Below are positions 43,587 through 55,084 of a stretch of DNA of 64,000 nt, piece after piece. The notes under the pieces were generated by a model that worked only from the letters and a program-made list of their open reading frames with translations, was not told the DNA's origin and ran no database searches. Numbering within the stretch: position 1 is the stretch's first letter; the number at the start of each line of letters is the position of its first letter. The position numbers were made by a program, and so were the translations under genes. Origin of the DNA: Botryosphaeria dothidea (Eukaryota; Ascomycota; Dothideomycetes; Botryosphaeriales; Botryosphaeriaceae); assembly GCA_011503125.2 (NCBI GenBank), contig WWBZ02000051.1, forward strand, positions 2,108,001 to 2,172,000, in the 5' to 3' direction.

Positions 43587-44092
43587 TTATACCCTGCTCG
43601 AGATACCAAAACCCTTCCGTTCCTCCATGAGCTCCACATTGAGTGCCTTCGCCTCGGTCCGACCCGTCGTCCAGTTGCCCACCTCATCCAGTGTGTTCTC
43701 TGCCAGATCCTCTGGAAACGTGCCTAAACACCCATTCTCACGCAATTATTTTTCCATCATTCTCTCTGCTGAGGCGCAACATTGGCTGTAGACAGCACAT
43801 GTTGCCACGGATCTACGAGGAACAAAGCAACCATTCCCCGATACCCGGGCCGCATCGGATCCTTGAGCTCAAAATGCTGCACGCAGCGCTGCAAGACGTT
43901 TGGGAAGGAAATCAGATGGCCCTTTTTGGTGCGCACGTGCCCAATCTCCTGCACGGCGTTTCAATCTTTGCAGCATACGCCGTATATGAACTCGATCCCA
44001 CCGTACCCTTCCGGTACATAGTTGTGCGATTTCATGTGTCTCGTATTGAGCGGTAGCCCAAACCCCGAGAGGCGGAGGCGGCCTTCGTCCAT
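43587..44092 (-). pseudogene. DUF4246 family gene, broken C-terminal part
   Basis: A Met at 44092 opens a segment containing LSGFGLPLN that runs directly into C-terminal DUF4246 sequence, suggesting an internal deletion. A TGA at 43961-43963 (before NAVQEIGHV; TGG would fit) interrupts it. After that the typical block follows: FPNVLQRCVQHFELKDPMRP, then GYRGMVALFLVDPWQHVLST and ANVAPQQRE, then a stop. A second frame carries the rest (AKALNVELMEERKGFGIS) to about 43587. DUF4246 proteins are a fungal family of unknown biochemical role. With a stop, a frame change and a missing core, this copy is not functional. Confidence 0.75.
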
Positions 44093-44267
44093 ACTAATTT
44101 AAGTTTCGGTTGTTCAGTGGCACGCTTTCCATGGCTGCCATGCCGAACGGTGTCTCAAGCTACGGAGAGAATCACTGATGCAAATATTTTGAATAGTGAG
44201 GTGATTTGCTATGGGCACGCCTTCCTCGCCGACGTCAATCCCACCGATCGCAGCTGCAGAACCAGCA

Positions 44268-44658
44268 AGGTCGTACTCGAGGTCTCTTCAAGCGCAGCCC
44301 ATACGATCTACCCGATGGTGTCTATTTACGGCGCTAGCAAGGCCGCCTTTACTATATTCATGTGCCACGTCGTGTCAGAGTATAAGGGCACTGGCCTGCG
44401 CGTGCACAGCTTCAATCCAGGCTCAGTATTGACGGATGCGGTGAAGAACGTCGACCTGGACGAGAACAGTACACTGTAGGAGACTCGATCTTGCCAGCAA
44501 GGTTTGCTGTGTGGCTAGCAAGTCCGCAAGCGGCGTTTCTTCACGGCAAGTTTGTGACGAGCAACTGCGATGTGGGTGAGTTGATGGCTATGAAGGATCA
44601 CTTCCAGGCGGATGGGGATCTAGGGAAGATTTTGCTTAGGGTTGCAGCTGATGAATGA
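44268..44658 (+). pseudogene. Short-chain dehydrogenase, C-terminal fragment with frameshift
   Basis: Begins in the middle of an SDR fold: VLEVSSSAAHTIYPMVSIYG, then ASKAAFTIFM, which gives the YGASK catalytic pair. It continues through HSFNPGSVLTDAVKNVDLDE to an in-frame TAG at 44477-44479. One base out of phase, the sequence resumes as SILPARFAVWLASPQAAFLH, GKFVTSNCDVGELMAMKDHF and on to a stop at 44658. The cofactor-binding N-terminal half is absent. The C-terminus is the same subtype as the intact SDR at 37.7-38.6 kb, so it may be a relic of a paralogue. Confidence 0.8.
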
Positions 44659-44919
44659 CTATTCATGTGGTGAGGTTGGTAGTGGCGCAGAGGGGAACAA
44701 CGCCCAAGTTCAAAGTGAAGAGTGGAAGACGAAGCTCTATCATGCGCTTCCATGTGCGACGAAGGCGAGACGTCTCAAGAATTAGAATTTTTGTATATAT
44801 ATGAGGATAGTTATACAGAGGATCGTCCGTCCCAAATAAAGGAATGTGGAATGTTGAATTCCGCTCCTGGCATCGTCGCCAGGAGAGTGAGCCTCCAACT
44901 GTTGGTGCCAAAGGGCAGC

Positions 44920-45659
44920 TTACACAGATACTTTGCCCTTAATGAATGTGGCTGCCTCAGGTGTGTCTGATCCATACTGCAAGTGCGCTTGTGTGATGAC
45001 GAACTGGCCTTTGCACACTGAATCTCCCTATTGATCCGTTTCGTCAGTTTCCAAGCCAGTCCAAGTACAGAAGCATCTTAACTTACATCCCGACAGAAGG
45101 TCTTGACCTTGGCGGAATCGATGTTCTGAATAGCCTGCCCGTTGTATGGGTCTCCAAAAACGGTGACGGCCTTGACAGCGGTTGCCGTCGCACTGTCGAG
45201 TTGAGCACCCGCCTTGTGAACAAGCTGCGCGCCCTGACTGTACCCGGCCAGCACAACCTGCGTATCCGGACACTTCTTGACCACGTCGTTCGCCAACTGT
45301 GCCATCTTCTTTGCACCGGCCGTGTCGCCACCCGACGCCGCGCCTGATGCCGAGGCAGCATACTCAACGCCCTGCACTGCGAGATTGCCTGATCCAATGC
45401 TTGAAGCTAGATTGGTCGCCAGCGGTGGGCCGACCACGGAGCCCATGTTTCCAGTTTCAGAAGTACCACGAGCGAAGATCAGAGAGACTTTCTTGCATGG
45501 GGAACCGCTTGCAAGGTCATTCTGTGTCGAAGAGCTGAACTCGCGGGCGAAAAGGGCCGGGCTGCGGTCATCCGCGGCAACATCGCCGTTGGCAGGGATG
45601 GGGTTCGCGGACGCAACAGCGAGGAGGGCAGTAGTCAGTATGCTAAGAAGTCCCTTCAT
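44920..45659 (-). CDS. Cutinase (carbohydrate esterase family 5)
   Basis: Two exons, 45087-45659 and 44920-45027, intron 45028-45086; 226 residues. Secreted serine esterase that hydrolyses plant cutin. The start was placed at MKGLLSILTTALLAVASANP, a good signal peptide, rather than at the in-frame Met 30 codons upstream, whose leader is not signal-like and overlaps the TATA-proximal region. The catalytic triad is visible: Ser141 in LAGYSQGAQ, Asp193 in GDSVC, His206 in QAHLQYGSD, with the 13-residue Asp-His spacing of classical cutinases. Cysteines at about 55, 130, 189 and 196 fit the two conserved disulfides. Substrates could include other aliphatic polyesters. Confidence 0.95.
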
Positions 45660-45774
45660 AATTGCTAAAGAATGGCTGAGCGGTAGAAAAGAAGCTTCAA
45701 GACGGATTGAATGAACGAAGACAGCGTTGAAACGGAGCGGATGACACACTGCATTCCCGAGCGTTCACCCTTCC

Positions 45775-45780
45775 TTTATA
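45775..45780 (-). promoter_or_regulatory. TATA box of cutinase
   Basis: TATAAA on the minus strand about 116 bp upstream of the chosen cutinase ATG. This supports the downstream Met as the start, since the alternative Met at 45749 would leave a leader of only about 25 bp. Confidence 0.5.
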
Positions 45781-48038
45781 GGACCGGCCGTCTCTCCTGT
45801 TTGCTCCCTGTGGAGATGGAGTTCTCGAATACCTGAAATTTCAAGGCTGGATCAGGCGTCCGTTGCGCAACACCATTCATTTTGGCGTGTTTGGAACCAC
45901 CTGTTTAGGCCTCCCAGGTGGCGCGGGAATGCCCCTGTAGCAATCATCACCATATGGGAAAAGCCTCGGCTGCTTGGAGGGCAAGCCTATGTTGACAGGC
46001 CGCTTTGCAGAATTTTGGAACGCATCGCGAGCCAAACTAGGGCCGTCAGACAGGGCAAATTACCCCAACCGGTAAGCTTCAAACTCAACACTCAAACTTA
46101 GTTTCCAACGGCATTAACGCTGATCTAACGACAAACATGTTCTACATGCATGCCGAGACGCCCACAACTGTTACTTATTTTGCAGTATTTCAGACTTTTC
46201 ACAATTAAGGTGCATCCGCCACACGTTCGACCTCAACGCCTCTGATCGGATATTCGCGTCATCCGTTTAAGCCACTTTGGATGACAGCAGATCATGCGTA
46301 CATATTTTGGGCTTTTCTAGACAGCTTTGCAACCTTGAATCCTGGTACATTAGTACGGTGTTTTCTTTTTCTCCCTTAACTGAAACTGTGAAACCCACAA
46401 AAAATTCTCGGGTTTCTGCATCGGCTTCAAGAGCGTCGCCGATTTTTCCTTGCAGGTCACATCAAGTATACATCTGAAAATTCTGGCTTAGACCAAAGTT
46501 TGGAATCGCATCGAGGACAAGCCAGCATTTCCGAAAGCTGATGAAATTGTGCCATCACTTTGCGGCCAAATAAAAATGCAAAAAGGAAGAAGGAAGAATC
46601 ATAAGAGCAAAACCGCATCATCATAAGAGCCAAGGCATTGATCTATCGTCATACGACAGCACTTCGTAATGAAGTCACCATACTGAATACACTAATATAT
46701 TCACGAGAAGCCAGAGCTTTTCTGTCAGCGCCTGAGTCCTCTCCAATCAGAACTTCCGCACGCCGCTGCTACCCGACGTGGTGGCTGTCGTCCATTTGCC
46801 GCAGCTAGTGGGTTTCTTTGCACATGCGAGTTGGAAAACAAACGTACCGCACTCATCCTTACGCTACTCCTGACGTCTAAGTTAAACTCCCGTGGCAATA
46901 TACCTAAACCATGTCTGCACCTCCTCGGACGCCATGCCTCGGCGTAATTTCTCGCTCAGCCAATTGAAACACATCTTATCAGCTACTCTATGATGCTACT
47001 GCGATAAGCAGCCGTATCTTCGTATAACAGAACCTTGTGTTTATTTGTCTCGATTTAGCTCGGCTTACTTAAGACTGCCATTAATTTCAAGACAGCAGGC
47101 CTGTTGCATGAAGATGTTTCCACGAAGTATGGCTTACAAAAAACCCATCCTCAACAACACACCCGCTAAGATTGCGTATGCAGACAAAACTCGCTCAGTC
47201 TGGAGCGAAGCTCGCTGCAGGCTTAAAGCGGCATCTGAGTTCTGGTCGGGCGACTCCTATCAGTTATCTATCGCAACGCATCGCATGTCACCATCACTGC
47301 ATCATTTGTCTATGAGGCAGGTCACCCATCTTAATATTCGGGACGAGAGATAACCCTTGCAGTGCCTGAGTGCGTATCCTGTTACTTTTCCGTCGCTACT
47401 ATCGAGTTCTCCGCGTGGCGGAAACTTATCCGAACAACTGTCCGGATGAATTACCTCGAACGCGTCATAGCCCCCACACACCCATATCGAATGCATCTTG
47501 TTCCGGCTACACGAAGCTTCTGCCGCGAAATGCCAACCGTGCACTTGCTGCTTGGCAATGCTTACGGCTTAGTGACGTTGGCTTGGTGCTGCACAGGGGC
47601 GGTGTTTCGGAAGAGGACAGCAGAATCATCAACCAGTTGAGCCGCCGCTCAACGTTTCCGAGCGCTATGCTGGAACAGAGACTTTCAGAGCTGGTGCATT
47701 ATGAAAGCAAACATGCTGCCCGATACAGATGATAATATTCATTCACAGGGTGTAGAGCTTGGTGAATCTTGGACAAACAGGAAGAATTCTCCCGAATAAG
47801 CACGGAGAGATGTCACAAAATTCGGACGCACAGAGGCTACAACACGGGCTAAAGCACATTCTATAATTCTATAGATAAAGTAGCGCCAAGATGTTTGTTG
47901 TGCAATTTCATCACGCGCAACTTAATAAATCCGAAAGATCTAGCGTCGTCCGATACCAGCATTTGAAAGTTGCCCAACAGCGTCTAAGCGCTTTCAATAA
48001 CTATTTATTACAAGAAGATTGAGGAATACGGTGTCTCC
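45781..48038. other. Long gene-poor stretch
   Basis: 2.3 kb between the cutinase promoter and the 3' end of a transporter gene. Mixed to AT-rich sequence with random open frames only (for example 47045-47353 and 47370-47732). No tRNA, repeat or domain recognised. Confidence 0.45.
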
Positions 48039-49887
48039 TCAAACGAGGAATCTGAAGCCTCTATCAACAGCCTCTCCCGGTAGGCCATGTTCTTCAATCG
48101 CATGTTTGCGCTCATCCTCGTTGGCTGACTCCAGCAGCGTGATACCAACCTCGATCTTCTTGTTCAGACGCGTGAGGACAAGTCGCAGTATTGTGGCAAA
48201 GACAATGGCCCACAAAGAAGTGATAGCGTTTACAATCATGGGGACAACATAGCGTGGAGCGTACGAGTCTAGCATATCTGGTCAGCATCGTTGAGCAGCT
48301 AAGAGGACACGGGATCCCTACCTTGGTACATGTATGGTGCATATATCTGACAGACGTTCGAGAGGGCATTGATACCAGCAAGCGCAGCGGCACGTTTCGC
48401 AGGAGGGCGGGGCAGGGTGTTGGAAATCCAAGCCAGAGCTACGACGTAGCCAGAGTAGTTCGCTCCAATCATGAGACACATAGCAAAGTATCGAGGGCCA
48501 AACTTGACGGTTGCAGCGGCGATGATGAACGCAGCGACGGCGAGGATTGGTGGCAAAGCGACGTGCAGGTGTCGTTCACGCGTGCGGTCGGCGTGCCAGG
48601 CGTTGATCAGAATGGCAATCACGCCGATGACCTGGAGTAAAGTCAGTTTATCCTCTTCAATTCCGCTGGTCGGTAGAGACTCACATATGGCGGAACGGTG
48701 AGAAGCAGAGTGGCGACGTCTCCGTATCCGAGTCCTTTAACCACAGACGGGAACAACGTGGTGACGGTTCCCGATGAAGTGAAACCATAGATCGTGGCAA
48801 GCAATAACCATGCCTTGGGATCCTTGGCTGCCAGCTTCGCACCGTGAAAGAACGTCTGTTCCTCGGAGTTCACCCAGTCATCTTCACCGATATCCTCTTT
48901 TAACCTCCAAATTGCGAGTTCTTTCTCTTGGTCCGAGAGCCATGTCGTCGTACGCGGAAAGTTTGGCATAATGAAATATGCTCCGAGAGCGATAACGATC
49001 TGATTCAATCAGTCTCCAGCTTTATGTCTCGTTTCGGGAAATGCTTACTGTAATCGCACCCTCTAGAAACCAAGTCAGTTACCATACTCAGGCGGGCAGG
49101 GAGATTAATGCAATTACTTACCAATGATGAATAGCCATCGCCAGGCACCAAGTCCTCTGACACCAGCCATGTTCTTCGTGATGCCCGCCGCAATCAGTCC
49201 AGAGAAGGCACCAGAGATCAAAGATCCGGAATAGAGAACTGCAGTTCTCAACACCAATTCCTCCCTCGTGTACCACGCGGAGAGATAATAGAGGCAACCG
49301 GGCTTTTCGATGTCAGTATGCCAAAGCGGCATGTTACTTCAGTGCGAACCTACAAAGTATGCGGCCTCCACGAAACCGAGGAAGAAGCGACACGCAACCA
49401 ACCCACCGAATGATTGCACAGCGCCAGTGCAAGTAGAGATGATCCCCCAGACGACCATACAGCAAGGGAGATAGATGGAAGGCTTGCCAAGTTTGTTCAG
49501 CAACATGTTGGAGGGCACTGTCTCGTGTCAGCCAACAGCAACGTCCCAATGAGATGCGTGCTTACCCTGCATCAAAAGGTAGCCGACAAACAGAATACTC
49601 AGGGCGGTCTGGTACTGGTTGCCCTTCAAGTTTAGGTCGTCGCTGAGACCTGCAAGCTTCGCCGCTGCAATGTTGTTTCGGTCGAGGTAATTCATGATGT
49701 ACATAAGCAGCATCATCGGCAGCAATCTGAGATCGATCTTTCTCTTGACATGGAGGTTCAGCTTTTCCCGCTCCTCGACCGATAAATCGCGAAGCAGGGG
49801 AGGGAGTGGAACGTGCGTTCCTGTTGGTGCGGAGGACGAGCTCTCGGCATCTTCGACGCGGGTGGCTTCGATCTTTGCGTCGTCCAT
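48039..49887 (-). CDS. MFS transporter, allantoate-permease (Dal5/ACS) family
   Basis: Seven exons: 49566-49887, 49354-49517, 49122-49302, 49049-49062, 48685-48999, 48322-48631, 48039-48268; 511 residues, all junctions in frame. Twelve-helix plasma-membrane symporter of the anion:cation type; relatives import allantoate, nicotinate, pantothenate or other organic anions. Signatures: MNYLDRNNIAAAKLAGL after helix 1, VPSNMLLNKLGKPSIYLP, then ACRFFLGFVEAAYFPGCLYY, the LFIIEGAIT helix and MIGANYSGYVVALAWISNTL. The fourth exon is only 14 nt (AG-GGT-GCG-ATT-ACA) and is required to complete the conserved EGAIT helix. The start was chosen at MDDAKIEATRVEDAE; the in-frame extension upstream is Ser/Leu repeat encoded by a GA/CT tract in the leader. 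Substrate unknown. Confidence 0.93.
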
Positions 49888-49914
49888 CTTGTCCGCGGAA
49901 CACCAAGTTGGAAA

Positions 49915-49950
<36 letters not shown>

Positions 49951-50599
49951 CTGCGAGAAAAAAAAGGACAGCGGCTGCTCAAATGCCGTGGTGGCTGAGC
50001 CAAGGCTTGGTAAATAAATAAGATCAGGCCTTGGGCGTGACAAGCTTCCCCGCATCTCTGCCCCGGGTTGGTGACACACCCATGCTAGCGCCGGCGGAAA
50101 AGCTGTGGGGAAGGGAAGCTCGGTATTTCCGCTATCCCGCAAGCGCATGTCGGAGAAGCACTGCAACATATGTGCGTGCTTCATTGGTTTACGTACTCCC
50201 TGTCTGGGCACTTCAGTGGCATTGACACAGGGGTTTATTAATCCTCAGCACCAGCCCTTCGACCGAATGCCCGATTGTGGCAAGCTTCGCAAGGCAGGTG
50301 CGACGTCTGGAGAAGCTGATTGGTCTGCGCTTCATGTATCACCCGGTCAATCACTTCCCATTCAATCCGTTGCGAACAGATAAAGATGCATTACTTCATC
50401 CGTCAACCATTCGCATCAAGTTCAGTCATCTCTCCTGCTACATGTAGTCGGTGCCTCAACTTGTGGGTCATGCAGTCGAATACGACGAGGGCTGAACATG
50501 CAAGAGACGAAGGGATACCACGAATATAAAATGACGCGATAACGCGTCTCCGTGGGTCCGCCACTGCAAGAACAGCCAAACACTTCGCTGACGCATAGC
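49888..50599. other. Intergenic stretch upstream of the transporter
   Basis: About 710 bp containing the GA tract and the transporter promoter at the left end and the 3' flank of the next minus-strand gene at the right. No gene recognised. Confidence 0.5.
49917..49949. repeat. (GA)n dinucleotide microsatellite
   Basis: About 16 uninterrupted GA units, lying 30-60 bp upstream of the transporter ATG, so its leader carries a CT tract. Likely length-polymorphic; may influence promoter activity. Confidence 0.85.
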
Positions 50600-51933
50600 C
50601 TAGTGCTTCCGCTTCCCGAAGCCGTCGACGAGACCCGCCCAGTCGAAGTCGCCATTCGGATCTCCCGCCCCGTTGGAGACGGCGAAGATGTCGTCCGTAT
50701 CGCTGCTGGTCGTGTAGAATTGATTCACCTCCACACCGGTGGCATTGCCGAGCAGGCAGTTTCCTCCGTCGACATAGTATGCAGACGTGGTGCAGTTGAT
50801 GGTGGACTGACACTGCACGCAATTTGTCAGCTCGGTTTCCGATGATAGGTGAGCGGAATACGAACAGTCTCGCAGCAGTCTGTGGCCGATTCCGCGGTGA
50901 CCTCGGCAAGAAGGTCTTGAATACCATACAGAATTGGATTCCCGTTCACTCGGGTCACTGTGTTATTCGCTGCACACGCCGCGAACACAGTCGCAGCAGG
51001 TGCGTTGACCGTGATGGTGTTGGTAATGGTGGATGAAACCGTCGACTTGATCAGTCAGTAAGACAAGCAACATGCGAGAAGCGATAGATAAGAACTTACG
51101 ACGAACGTCGTCGTGGTCAGGATGGTCGTTGTGGTCGAAGCCGTAATGGTCTTGGTAGCATCCACAGAAGTCGAGCCACCCGAGGAAGTTCTCGTAGTCG
51201 TCGTAGTCGTCGTAGCGGTTCTCGTGGAGGGCTCTGCGGTGATCGTAGTTGTGACGGACGCCGTCTTCCAGAATATCCGCGTGCTCTCGATCCTCACTTC
51301 CTTGTTACAAAAGACTGCTGTTGGCGCCTGTGGAGGAAACAAGTCCACGCCTCCATCATCACTGACGTGAAACCTGCACCTATTCGCATGGCTTCCATTG
51401 CCTGGTGCGAGCATTCGAAGATCATCAAGCCAGTCAAAACGGGGATACTTGGGTTGCCAGCGTTTACGCTTGCTTGGAACTCCACCTTGAGCTACAACGC
51501 CGGCTGCCACAGGTGTAAATCCAGCCCGCGTCGGGATAGTTGTCGTACCCGTGACAGTTGTGGTAGAGTTCAGCGAGAGAACAGTAGTGAAGGTAGAAAC
51601 AGATGAAACGATTGAAGAGACTGTGAAGGTCCTGGTCGTCGTGGTTGTTTCCGTTCCCTGGGAGCCGGAGAAGGTGACGAACGATGTACGAGTGATGACT
51701 GACGTGGACGTGGAAGTGACCGGAGGAGGGGTTAAGGTAGAGACTGGTGTAGTCGTTCCTCTTGCGAAAGCTTGGCCGGATACCGTGGTTGTGTTCCAGA
51801 TGGTTGAGATGGTGGAAGTGCTGCTACCTCGGCCATAGCTGGTGATACATTTCTCCGAAGTATAGGTTGATCTTGGAGACTGAGCCAGTGCGAGGCTCAC
51901 AACATAGAACAAGATGGCGATTATCTGGACCAT
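50600..51933 (-). CDS. Secreted Ser/Thr-rich protein with a Cys-rich PAN-like tail
   Basis: Three exons: 51100-51933, 50866-51045, 50600-50812; introns 51046-51099 and 50813-50865 (donor GTTCGT); 408 residues. A signal peptide (MVQIIAILFYVVSLALAQ) precedes two long Thr/Ser tracts, probably O-glycosylated, that flank a non-repetitive centre with a Kex2-like SKRKR site and a short segment with two cysteines. The C-terminal domain has SATDCCETCQSTINCTTSAY and GGNCLLGNATG, the CCxxC...C...GGxCxL layout of fungal PAN/apple-like modules. A cell-wall or extracellular protein, possibly carbohydrate- or protein-binding; function unknown. It ends in a basic KRKH tail without a GPI signal. Confidence 0.8.
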
Positions 51934-53633
51934 CTTGCAGGAAAATCAGACTGGACACTAAAGAAGGCTGTGGGGTCTTCTTGGATTTTTGCATTGCTTA
52001 TATGATGTCCAGAGTGCTATTTGCGTGCCAGGCGCAAGAATTGGAATTGAGCGGCGCGTCCTGCTCTGATAAAACTACCACCTGATTGGCGAACCGAGTG
52101 AGTTTGTTGTCTCGCCACTGGAAATTCCACCCAAACTGTGAAGTTGATGTTCGCGAAACGTCAACAGTAGAGGAATGGAGCTTGGCGATTCAACGGTATG
52201 ACGCACTCGCCGACATCAAAAAGTGTTTCTTTACTCAGGAGTGCGCAGGCTGCGTTCATTACTCGAGAAACTGCAACCTCTACCCAGCGACGTGGAGATC
52301 TTTTCAAGACTCTGGGTGGAGGGCGAAAGATCTTACCAATGATGCAAGGGCAGAAGAGCCCCAAATATTGGCGATGCTGTCCAAAAAATGTAAACTCACT
52401 TATCGTATGCCTTTGCCGTCATTCCCAAGCGTGAAGTAAATTCGTGTTCTCGCAATCTGGCATAAGCGACGGTAGCGGCCATGAAGGCTAGAAATTTGAG
52501 ATTTCCCGCTCGTGTCCCTGAGACTGACCATGCAAATGAGTTGACCTGTCTGTCTTTTGAGGATAGTTCACCGACTAATGCGCAGAAGTCTCAGGCTTTC
52601 TACAGCGACGCAAGTCAGTTACTCTCTCAATCCGAATTTGATGTTTGTCTCATGTTCGGCACGATCTGCCCGATGAATTTAGTAGCTGTGCGCAAACCGC
52701 AAACATGCGTGCACTCTGTACTGTACCTGACTACGCACAGACTGCTAACGGTTTCTGTCAGCCCTATACATATTTCGCACGATAAAGATAGGGCAGAACA
52801 TTGGCCCTAGCGCATCGGGAGTCATTTCCATACTCCACATCCCGAACAATCGACGAAAGGCGAGCTGAAGGCCAGTTCAAAGTACGACATACGGAGATAG
52901 GCGATGTGGTTCTGAAACGTGGACACCGCGGCGCCAGAAATCGCTCACTTCGGGGACAGCTGAAGTGGATTCTTGCTCAGATAGTCAGTCTGTGTGGAGG
53001 CTGTGTGGATGCAGTTCAACACCAAAGAAAGACGGATACGACATACGAAATGCGACATACGATAGCGCTCCTGGGCGATTGGCTAGGGACGCGTCAGTGT
53101 GGCGCAGCCGTCACGTTGTTGTTGTCCAAGGCGCTATGGCGTTTGATTGGCATGAAACACGAGCGGGCGGCGTGGGTGTGCCATTTCTGGTAAGTTTCAT
53201 GTTTCCTTTCTCGGCCAAGGAGCTGCATCCCCAAGAGCGCGGAATCTGCGGATCAGCCGGGCGAGGGTCGGAAGGAGCCTTGGCCTCAGGAGAAAAGCGA
53301 TCACGGCCAAGATGTGACGGGCTGAAAGCAAACGGCCGGGCGCTCAGGTGTCTCGGCTGTGCAAACCACACGGAGCGGCAGCGCGGCATCCGGACAGATA
53401 CGGTTCTATAACTACAACACGATGGACACCAGTTCCAGTCGAATCTTTGACCTGGCCCGCAAGAATCAGACACTCATTTTCACACACTCTTGAAATTTTC
53501 GCCTTAATTCAGTCTTTCCTTGAAACTCGCGAAGCCTAAAGCAAAATTCGCGTAACGCTACCGTATGTCCAGTGATATTCTTTCGTATGACTTCATATGA
53601 CGAGTGCTAATCTCGCACGGCCTCAGATTCACT
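51934..53633. other. Gene-poor stretch
   Basis: 1.7 kb upstream of the secreted Ser/Thr-rich protein. Includes its promoter at the left end. Open frames at 52086-52439, 52481-52810, 52801-53193 and 52965-53411 lack signal peptides, domains or consistent composition and overlap each other, so none is called. Confidence 0.45.
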
Positions 53634-53768
53634 ATGGACACCCTCAACACATTCTTTATGATCGCCTTGGTCTTCATCATTTTCGTCGTCGTCCTATTCG
53701 GCGGAGTGGCTGTCGCCAAGGGCTGCGCCGTCGTCCGAATAGAAGAAGTCGGAAGCTCCAAAGTGTGA
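53634..53768 (+). CDS. Single-span membrane microprotein, copy 1
   Basis: A 44-residue open frame with a short polar N-terminus (MDTLNTFF) and a strongly hydrophobic helix (ALVFIIFVVVLFGGVAVA). A short basic/acidic tail follows, ending GSSKV. A related 43-residue frame lies 590 bp downstream on the same strand, with the same order: hydrophobic helix, Lys/Arg-Glu segment, GSS, final Val. Random DNA rarely gives two such frames side by side. No family recognised; could be a membrane-embedded regulatory peptide or a relic. Expression evidence is lacking. Confidence 0.4.
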   Translation: MDTLNTFFMIALVFIIFVVVLFGGVAVAKGCAVVRIEEVGSSKV

Positions 53769-54221
53769 AGATCAGCGACCAGAAGCGAAGGGATCACTGC
53801 GGAAGTGGATCAGAAGAAAGCAAGGACGAGTGCGACGATGCGCACAGCACACATATACCCCAGCCCTTGAAGGGCACCAAACCACTGTCACATGGTCATA
53901 GAGAAGCTTGGAGAGGGATTGATTGGCATCCAAGAAACGTTCCTGGGCTCCGCGTCAGCTTGATGCTCGCGATTGGTCTGCGTGTGGTATGAGCGGTTCG
54001 GATGGTGCGGCATCCCGAAGTCTTGGACAGCCTTGGACCCATGCGCCTTAACTCTCATCACACCAGTGCCTCGGTTCCGGAGGAAGTCTTGGGAGTTAGC
54101 ATTTATACGCCGTGTCCCTCCGATCTCTGCGGAACTTTTATGTATAATGTTACAATCGATGTAATTGCATCATTAAACCTACTGAGCTCAGCATCTCTTT
54201 CACTCCTGCAAGACACTCATT
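53769..54221. other. Spacer between the two microprotein frames
   Basis: 453 bp without a recognisable gene. AT-rich TATGTATAATG near 54137-54150 could serve the second frame as a core promoter. Confidence 0.4.
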
Positions 54222-54353
54222 ATGGCTACCATGTGGGAGGTCCTCTTAGCTTTCATTATCCTGTCTGTTCTCCTGGGCGCTGGAATTTTGGCTTGGAAAG
54301 GATTTAAAATCGGACGTAAGGAGAAAGCTGGAAGCAGCCAAAGCATGGTATAA
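54222..54353 (+). CDS. Single-span membrane microprotein, copy 2
   Basis: A 43-residue open frame: MATMWEVL, the hydrophobic helix LAFIILSVLLGAGILAW, a basic KGFKIGRKEKAG linker and the end GSSQSMV. It shares with copy 1 its length, topology, the F-I-I-x-x-V-L-L/F-G core pattern and the G-S-S...V terminus. A conserved small family is plausible, but the function is unknown. Confidence 0.4.
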   Translation: MATMWEVLLAFIILSVLLGAGILAWKGFKIGRKEKAGSSQSMV

Positions 54354-55084
54354 GCACGATTTCCGAACTGGTGAGTGAGAAATCCGCATGGCGATACCTA
54401 AGCAGATAGGCAGGGCTCTAACAATGCAGCAGAAGACCGGACTATGAACTTCCTTCATATGGCACTTACCACATCGAATATTCCCCTTCATCTTCCAAGG
54501 TTACTATCCCGGATCGCATCAACCGGACAATTATCAACAATCTGTCAACTTCCGTTCGCAAAGATTTGGCAGATCTCTTTTTTCCATATCTGGTCGGTAC
54601 CACGATGGCGGCAGGAACTCCGACGAACAACAACAATACTCCAAAAGGCAACGAATGAGACCAAACAAGTCTCTGGACTGCTGCCAGCAAGAGGGGCTAA
54701 TAGCGACATCGTTCGACTGTGATACGACCAAGCACCGTTCAACATGGCACAATGGCGCCATTCTCCGGCATCATCAGGTGCCAAAATCCAGCTCCTCCGA
54801 GGCAAGTCGTGGACTTCTGAGAGGAGCGATCATTTATCCTGGGTCCGCAACTAGGAATCGGGTTGGGGCATGATTGACCTCGGACCACCACGCCTGCGAT
54901 ACTGCTCAGCTTAGGCGTATATTGACATTCACTAGCTCTCAGGGCTGCACTCGAGGCTCGAAGATTCTACGGGAGGAAATTGCAAACGGTAGTCCCTGGG
55001 GATGGCCTACAACTAACCCAATTTCGTGGGCAGTAGAAGCATTGAAATAGTTGCAATGAACTTATTGACTACTTTAACCAAAAC
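54354..55084. other. Intergenic stretch, no gene recognised
   Basis: 730 bp. A minus-strand frame at 54466-54690 has one hydrophobic stretch (FGVLLLFVGVPAAIVV) and a basic tail but lacks supporting evidence. Possible extra 3' exon of the next gene at about 54950-55000, not called. Confidence 0.4.

Noticed and set aside
52086..53411. Series of 100-150-codon plus-strand frames
   Set aside because: They overlap in different frames, some start at non-ATG codons, and none has a signal peptide, membrane helix or domain.
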